From positions 11,767,394 through 11,831,393 of the forward strand of contig OZ036011.1 of the NCBI GenBank assembly GCA_964035015.1: DNA of 64,000 nucleotides, written 5' to 3'. How positions within the stretch are numbered: position 1 is the first letter of the stretch; every line of letters begins with the position of its first letter. The translations under genes and the position numbers were made by a program. The notes under the pieces were generated by a model. That model made no database searches. It was not told the origin of the DNA and was given only the letters and a program-made list of their open reading frames with translations. This DNA comes from Corallium rubrum (lineage: Eukaryota > Cnidaria > Anthozoa > Scleralcyonacea > Coralliidae). Of the stretch, positions 60,701 to 64,000 are shown piece after piece.

Positions 60701-61370
60701 TATGATCCAAAACGAACATTTAAAATCATCGACATCAGCTTCACGTTGCCAACGTTACAGTGGAAAGCGTATAACACGTGTTAGACTACGAATCACGAAT
60801 ACACATCACGTGCTTAGTTTTGGTTTAGTTGTCAAACCGCTGTTAATGAATGTCGAAGAAATTTTTGAAGTGGCCGTCAACTTCTCTATTGCTTTGACGG
60901 GTGGAAGTAATTTAACAAATTTCGTTCGTGTCTCGAGATATAATCCTTATTCATATTGTGCTGAGCCTGGTATCAACCATGAGCTGTGCACGTGCAATGG
61001 AACTGCTCCACTCCAATTCAGTGCTATAATCAATAAAGCAAAACACGAGAGCAGTTTTACAACAAAATCTGAAACCAAAATGCTAGATGGTCCTTGTCTT
61101 GGACTAATCAAACGAAGTCTTCAACGTTTAGTGTTAAAAACATTATGGCAAGACAAACTTGTTACTTATGAAGCATTTAATAATTGTTCTAAAGTAACCT
61201 ACCAACTAATGTTTACTAGCCAGAAACAATTTTCTACTCGTTTATCTAAACCTGTTCCAATTTCAGTAGAAATTTTACCAAACACAATCATTCATGTCAT
61301 CACATTAAGTAATACCTGGAAGTCAGGTATGTTTATTCCACGAACAGAATTTAAGAAAAGAAAACTGTGA
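57796..61370 (+). CDS. Type II membrane DUF229 / sulfatase-superfamily protein
   Basis: Three exons: 57796-57816, 58238-58328, 58843-61370, GT-AG and in phase, 879 aa. Short cytosolic tail (MGNFKKL), one signal-anchor helix at about residues 8-28 (FYLAAITIVGLTTWNIFYF), a charged coiled stem, then a lumenal domain. The DUF229 fold, related to alkaline phosphatases and sulfatases, is shown by INIVLEDSLSRNHFYRMLPK (Asp near residue 299, with the DSxSR motif), GCWFDRWG, FFAYTHVRTAHEST and VLSDHGAKN (Asp/His near 528), plus the later HEVFHPVLFMIIP. A Cys-containing C-terminal domain follows (CQCDGW, CTCNGT, CLGLIKRSL). Topology fits Golgi or secretory-pathway residence; the substrate is unknown for this family. 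Intron 2 contains a rearranged hAT copy. Confidence 0.9.
58397..58783. mobile_element. Rearranged hAT copy between 40-bp direct repeats
   Basis: A 40-bp identical segment starting TGCCAATATAATGAATTAAT flanks it at 58397-58436 and 58744-58783. Between them lies the right half of the hAT family at 61497-61855, preceded by a second short piece of the same family (AAATCTTCCTTCAAAAGCCA to GCGACTGTCGATG). The left terminus is absent; the right ends TGGCTACGTCCCTG. Confidence 0.85.
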
Positions 61371-61496
61371 ACTCACAAATAATCTAACTGCATGGTTTTC
61401 TCTGAATGGAACTAATACTGCCATTGGTTCATTTAGTCACGTGGCATTAGACAATTCAATTTGTATATCCTGGGTGTGGGCAATATAGGTATAGAA

Positions 61497-61855
61497 GAGT
61501 GGCGTAGCCAGGGGGAGCTGTGGGAGCCACGGCTCCCCCCTTTAGATATAAAACAACAGACATGTAACTACAAAACTGATGCAATATGAATTGTGTCAGG
61601 AAATAAACTGTAAACAGTGCATTCAATCTACTGAGTGTATGCATTTTGAGTATCTACATAATGTTTTCTTGTTTTAAGTATTTCATATGACGTTTTTTAA
61701 CCTTTAGAGTCTGTACAATCTTCCTCCAAAAGCCAGGAAATGGCATTTCAGTGACTCTTGATTTCAAAATTTCCTGGGGGAGCATGCCCCCGGGTCCCCC
61801 TAAAAATTTATTCTGATTTCGGCTCCCCCTTTTCAAAATCCTGTCTACACCCCTG
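61497..61855. mobile_element. hAT-type element, complete 359-bp copy
   Basis: Perfect 8-bp duplication GTATAGAA (61489-61496 and 61856-61863). Ends GAGTGGCGTAGCCAGG and CTGTCTACACCCCTG are near inverted repeats of the CAGGGGYGTAGCCAGG type. No ORF of note. Confidence 0.92.
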
Positions 61856-61958
61856 GTATAGAACAACCATGCATGCCATATTCATGAGTGGATTGTTTTG
61901 CTTCAGTGGAGATTGGGATATCGGTAACGCATCACGAGTTAGCAGCCGTTTTATTTTT

Positions 61959-62130
61959 GTTCGTTCGTTCGTTCGTTCGTTCGTTCGTTCGTTCGTTCGT
62001 TCGTTCGTTCGTTCGTTCGTTCGTTCGTTCGTTCGTTCGTTCGTTCGTTCGTTCGTTCGTTCGTTCGTTCGTTCGTTCGTTCGTTCGTTCGTTCGTTCGT
62101 TCGTTCGTTCGTTCGTTCGTTCGTTCGTTC
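61959..62130. repeat. (CGTT)n microsatellite
   Basis: About 43 uninterrupted GTTC units. Stop-free on both strands, which explains long spurious reading frames. Confidence 0.98.
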
Positions 62131-62260
62131 ATGAATCAAAAGCCAGGGTACTACCTTTCAAGAATGTGTTTTCTTGTAACTAGAATTCTCTCGAGTCCCG
62201 ATGTTTAGAAAAAGTAAATTTAAGTTTATAAAAAATAAAATTAACCAAATGTGTACTTAC

Positions 62261-62328
62261 GTTTTATTTTTATTGACAACTTTTCCAACAACATTTTCTT
62301 CGGACGAGGTGCTTCCATTACCATTTTT
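62261..62328 (-). CDS. Candidate isolated exon of a gene beyond the right edge
   Basis: A strong donor on minus (AAAAC then GTAAGTAC) follows a 68-bp open stretch that reads KNGNGSTSSEENVVGKVVNK in one frame. The acceptor (GGAATTAG) is weak. No family recognised; it may be chance. Confidence 0.2.
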
Positions 62329-62825
62329 CTAATTCCTGAATTATATTACATTGTTGTGACCTTCAATAAACACAACACATTCGTCAAAACCACTTGTATT
62401 TATTTATACAACAAAATTAATTCAACGCTAGAATATTTTTGCTCTTAAGAGTATTTCAACGTTCTACACTAAAGAAAATAAAACATATTGGCAGTTATGA
62501 TTACATTTACACATGCATCAAAATATATCTCACAAAAATTATTCTCTGGTACGAATTAGACCCACTTACTTTTTTGTTTTGATTGAACGTTAATAGTTTA
62601 TTGTTTTAAAAATTAAACAAGTAGGATGGTCCCAGTACATTAAACGATAAACTGTCTTATAATAACTATTATTTTGTTTAAATTTATCTATTAAATTTAT
62701 CTTATATTTTTTAGTAGTTACAGTAAGTTTGTTTTGGCTCAATCCAGTTGTTCAATCACAACTACTCTCCTTTACGATTAATATATAGAACGATGTCTAA
62801 AACGAATTAAATGCGTCCAGATCAG

Positions 62826-63461
62826 GCGGAAAGCGTAGTCTAGTCAAGAAGATAATTGCCCAGCAAATAATTTTCAAAAAAGCCATAACGATAAGGTTTG
62901 GAAAAACATAATTTAATTAACTAACGTTTCGTCACTATTCAAGTAACATCTTCAGAGTGATAAATATTTACACGATTTCGAACACTCTCCATTTCTCAAC
63001 TCTCAGATCATAAAGGTATTTCGGCCCTTACAGGGAGAACACTCTACATTTCTCAACTCTCAGCCGTTTTATCTCACTCTAGGAATAATGACCATCCCAT
63101 ATCTTTTTCAGATTTTAGCTTCGGGAAATTCCCAACTTGATGTTCTCATCAAAGAAAGTTTATTCATCTCTCAAGTCAACCCTACTCTCAATAACAATAT
63201 CCGTTCCTTTCCTTTAACACTATTTTAATCTCTATCACTGATTCTTCACCTCTCTACCACTCCCTTTTCCTTCTCTTATTTCATCACATCTATTTTTGTA
63301 TCAGTTAAGTATATTAGTCGAAATCGTGTAAATATTTATCACTCTGAAGATGTTACTTGAATAGTGACGAAACGTTAGTTAATTAAATTATGTTTTTCCA
63401 AACCTTATCGTTATGGCTTTTTTGAAAATTATTTGCTGGGCAATTATCTTCTTGACTAGAC
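62826..63461. mobile_element. Foldback element with 14-bp target duplication
   Basis: Flanked by TGCGTCCAGATCAG at 62812-62825 and 63462-63475. Inverted arms of about 130 bp (GTAGTCTAGTCAAGAAGATA inward to ACACGATTTCGA) surround a non-coding centre of about 350 bp with a short internal direct repeat (ACACTCTMCATTTCTCAACT). Each arm has CTGAAGA, a 5-bp stem, and GAAACGTTAG. The long duplication and the core motif recall Penelope-like retroelements, but no coding part is present. Confidence 0.8.
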
Positions 63462-63849
63462 TGCGTCCAGATCAGATGTTTTATCCATGTGCCCCACACA
63501 AATAAAACATCTGTAACCAGTGTCTGATACATGTGTCGCTTTTCAGATGCATGGAATTTCCAGTAAATGCATAAAAACTATTCCAATGTATAATTTCGAG
63601 CTTCGGGCCTTCGGCGAAAATATACTATCATCGTATAACATTACGACACACGTTACTTTCGTCTGCCAGACTTGCACATTTGAATGCAACATACAAACAG
63701 GACCTATTTAATAAAAGCTCTGAAGAATTGCTTATTTACCCGTGTCATTGGTGGATAAAAGCAAAACTAAAATGCTGACAAAAAAAATCTTGTCGAAGCT
63801 AAAATGGTGGGAAAAATTTCACACATTGTAAATTCAACACTCGCGTACT

Positions 63850-63980
63850 TCCGGTATTAACGTTCTTTACAAATGATGGTTCAAGTTATGTTTTGAAATC
63901 ATAGTTACTGGTACTTGTTCAATCGGAACCAAAAGCAATAAACAATAAAAGTTCAACAATTGGTTTCAAAATCAAAACAT
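63850..63980 (+). repeat. Second copy of the 57546 dispersed repeat
   Basis: Same direction and nearly full length, close to the window edge. The two copies bracket the DUF229 gene. Confidence 0.88.
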
Positions 63981-64000
63981 CATTTCTGTCCTGCACGTTG

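Noticed and set aside
61758-62208. RSFV / NERT repeat 'proteins' on both strands
   Set aside because: Translations of the (CGTT)n microsatellite.

Overview
The window looks like a non-bilaterian animal nuclear genome, most likely a cnidarian (a sponge is not excluded). It is AT-rich, with compact GT-AG exons, convergent and divergent gene pairs, and introns and spacers crowded with small inverted-repeat DNA elements, minisatellites and microsatellites. No bacterial-type gene, rRNA, tRNA or CRISPR array is visible. The species call is an inference from gene families and repeat style, not from a search.

Gene order: a sodium/calcium exchanger (SLC8) on minus, running off the left edge (exons 344-8583); a divergent serpin on plus (8639-9838); a complete GH29 alpha-L-fucosidase on minus (10163-23955) whose 10.8-kb sixth intron holds a 20-bp satellite interrupted by two related unclassified repeats; STK19 on plus (24104-26793), sharing a 148-bp divergent promoter region with the fucosidase; a single-exon class A GPCR (27732-28766); a 1.2-kb hAT element carrying an unexplained ORF (31335-32556); a small single-pass membrane protein on minus (32909-33667); a G12/13-type G-protein alpha subunit on plus (38568-47237); CEP95 on minus in 15 exons (47809-55265); and a type II membrane DUF229/sulfatase-like protein on plus (57796-61370). 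I built the exon models by hand. For SLC8, fucosidase, STK19, CEP95, DUF229 and the small membrane protein every listed junction is GT-AG and in phase. One short G-alpha exon and the first serpin exon(s) were not found.

The genes form no pathway or operon. The most unusual material is non-coding: (i) short hairpins inside the fucosidase intron with apparent compensatory stem changes between copies (14355-14582 and 15785-15907); (ii) a CTGANGA / stem / GAAAC core, hammerhead-ribozyme-like, recurring in otherwise unrelated dispersed repeats; (iii) whole short introns made of a pentanucleotide that supplies GT and AG every 5 bp; (iv) many nested foldback elements with readable target-site duplications, including paired 100-bp TTAA elements at fixed spacing.
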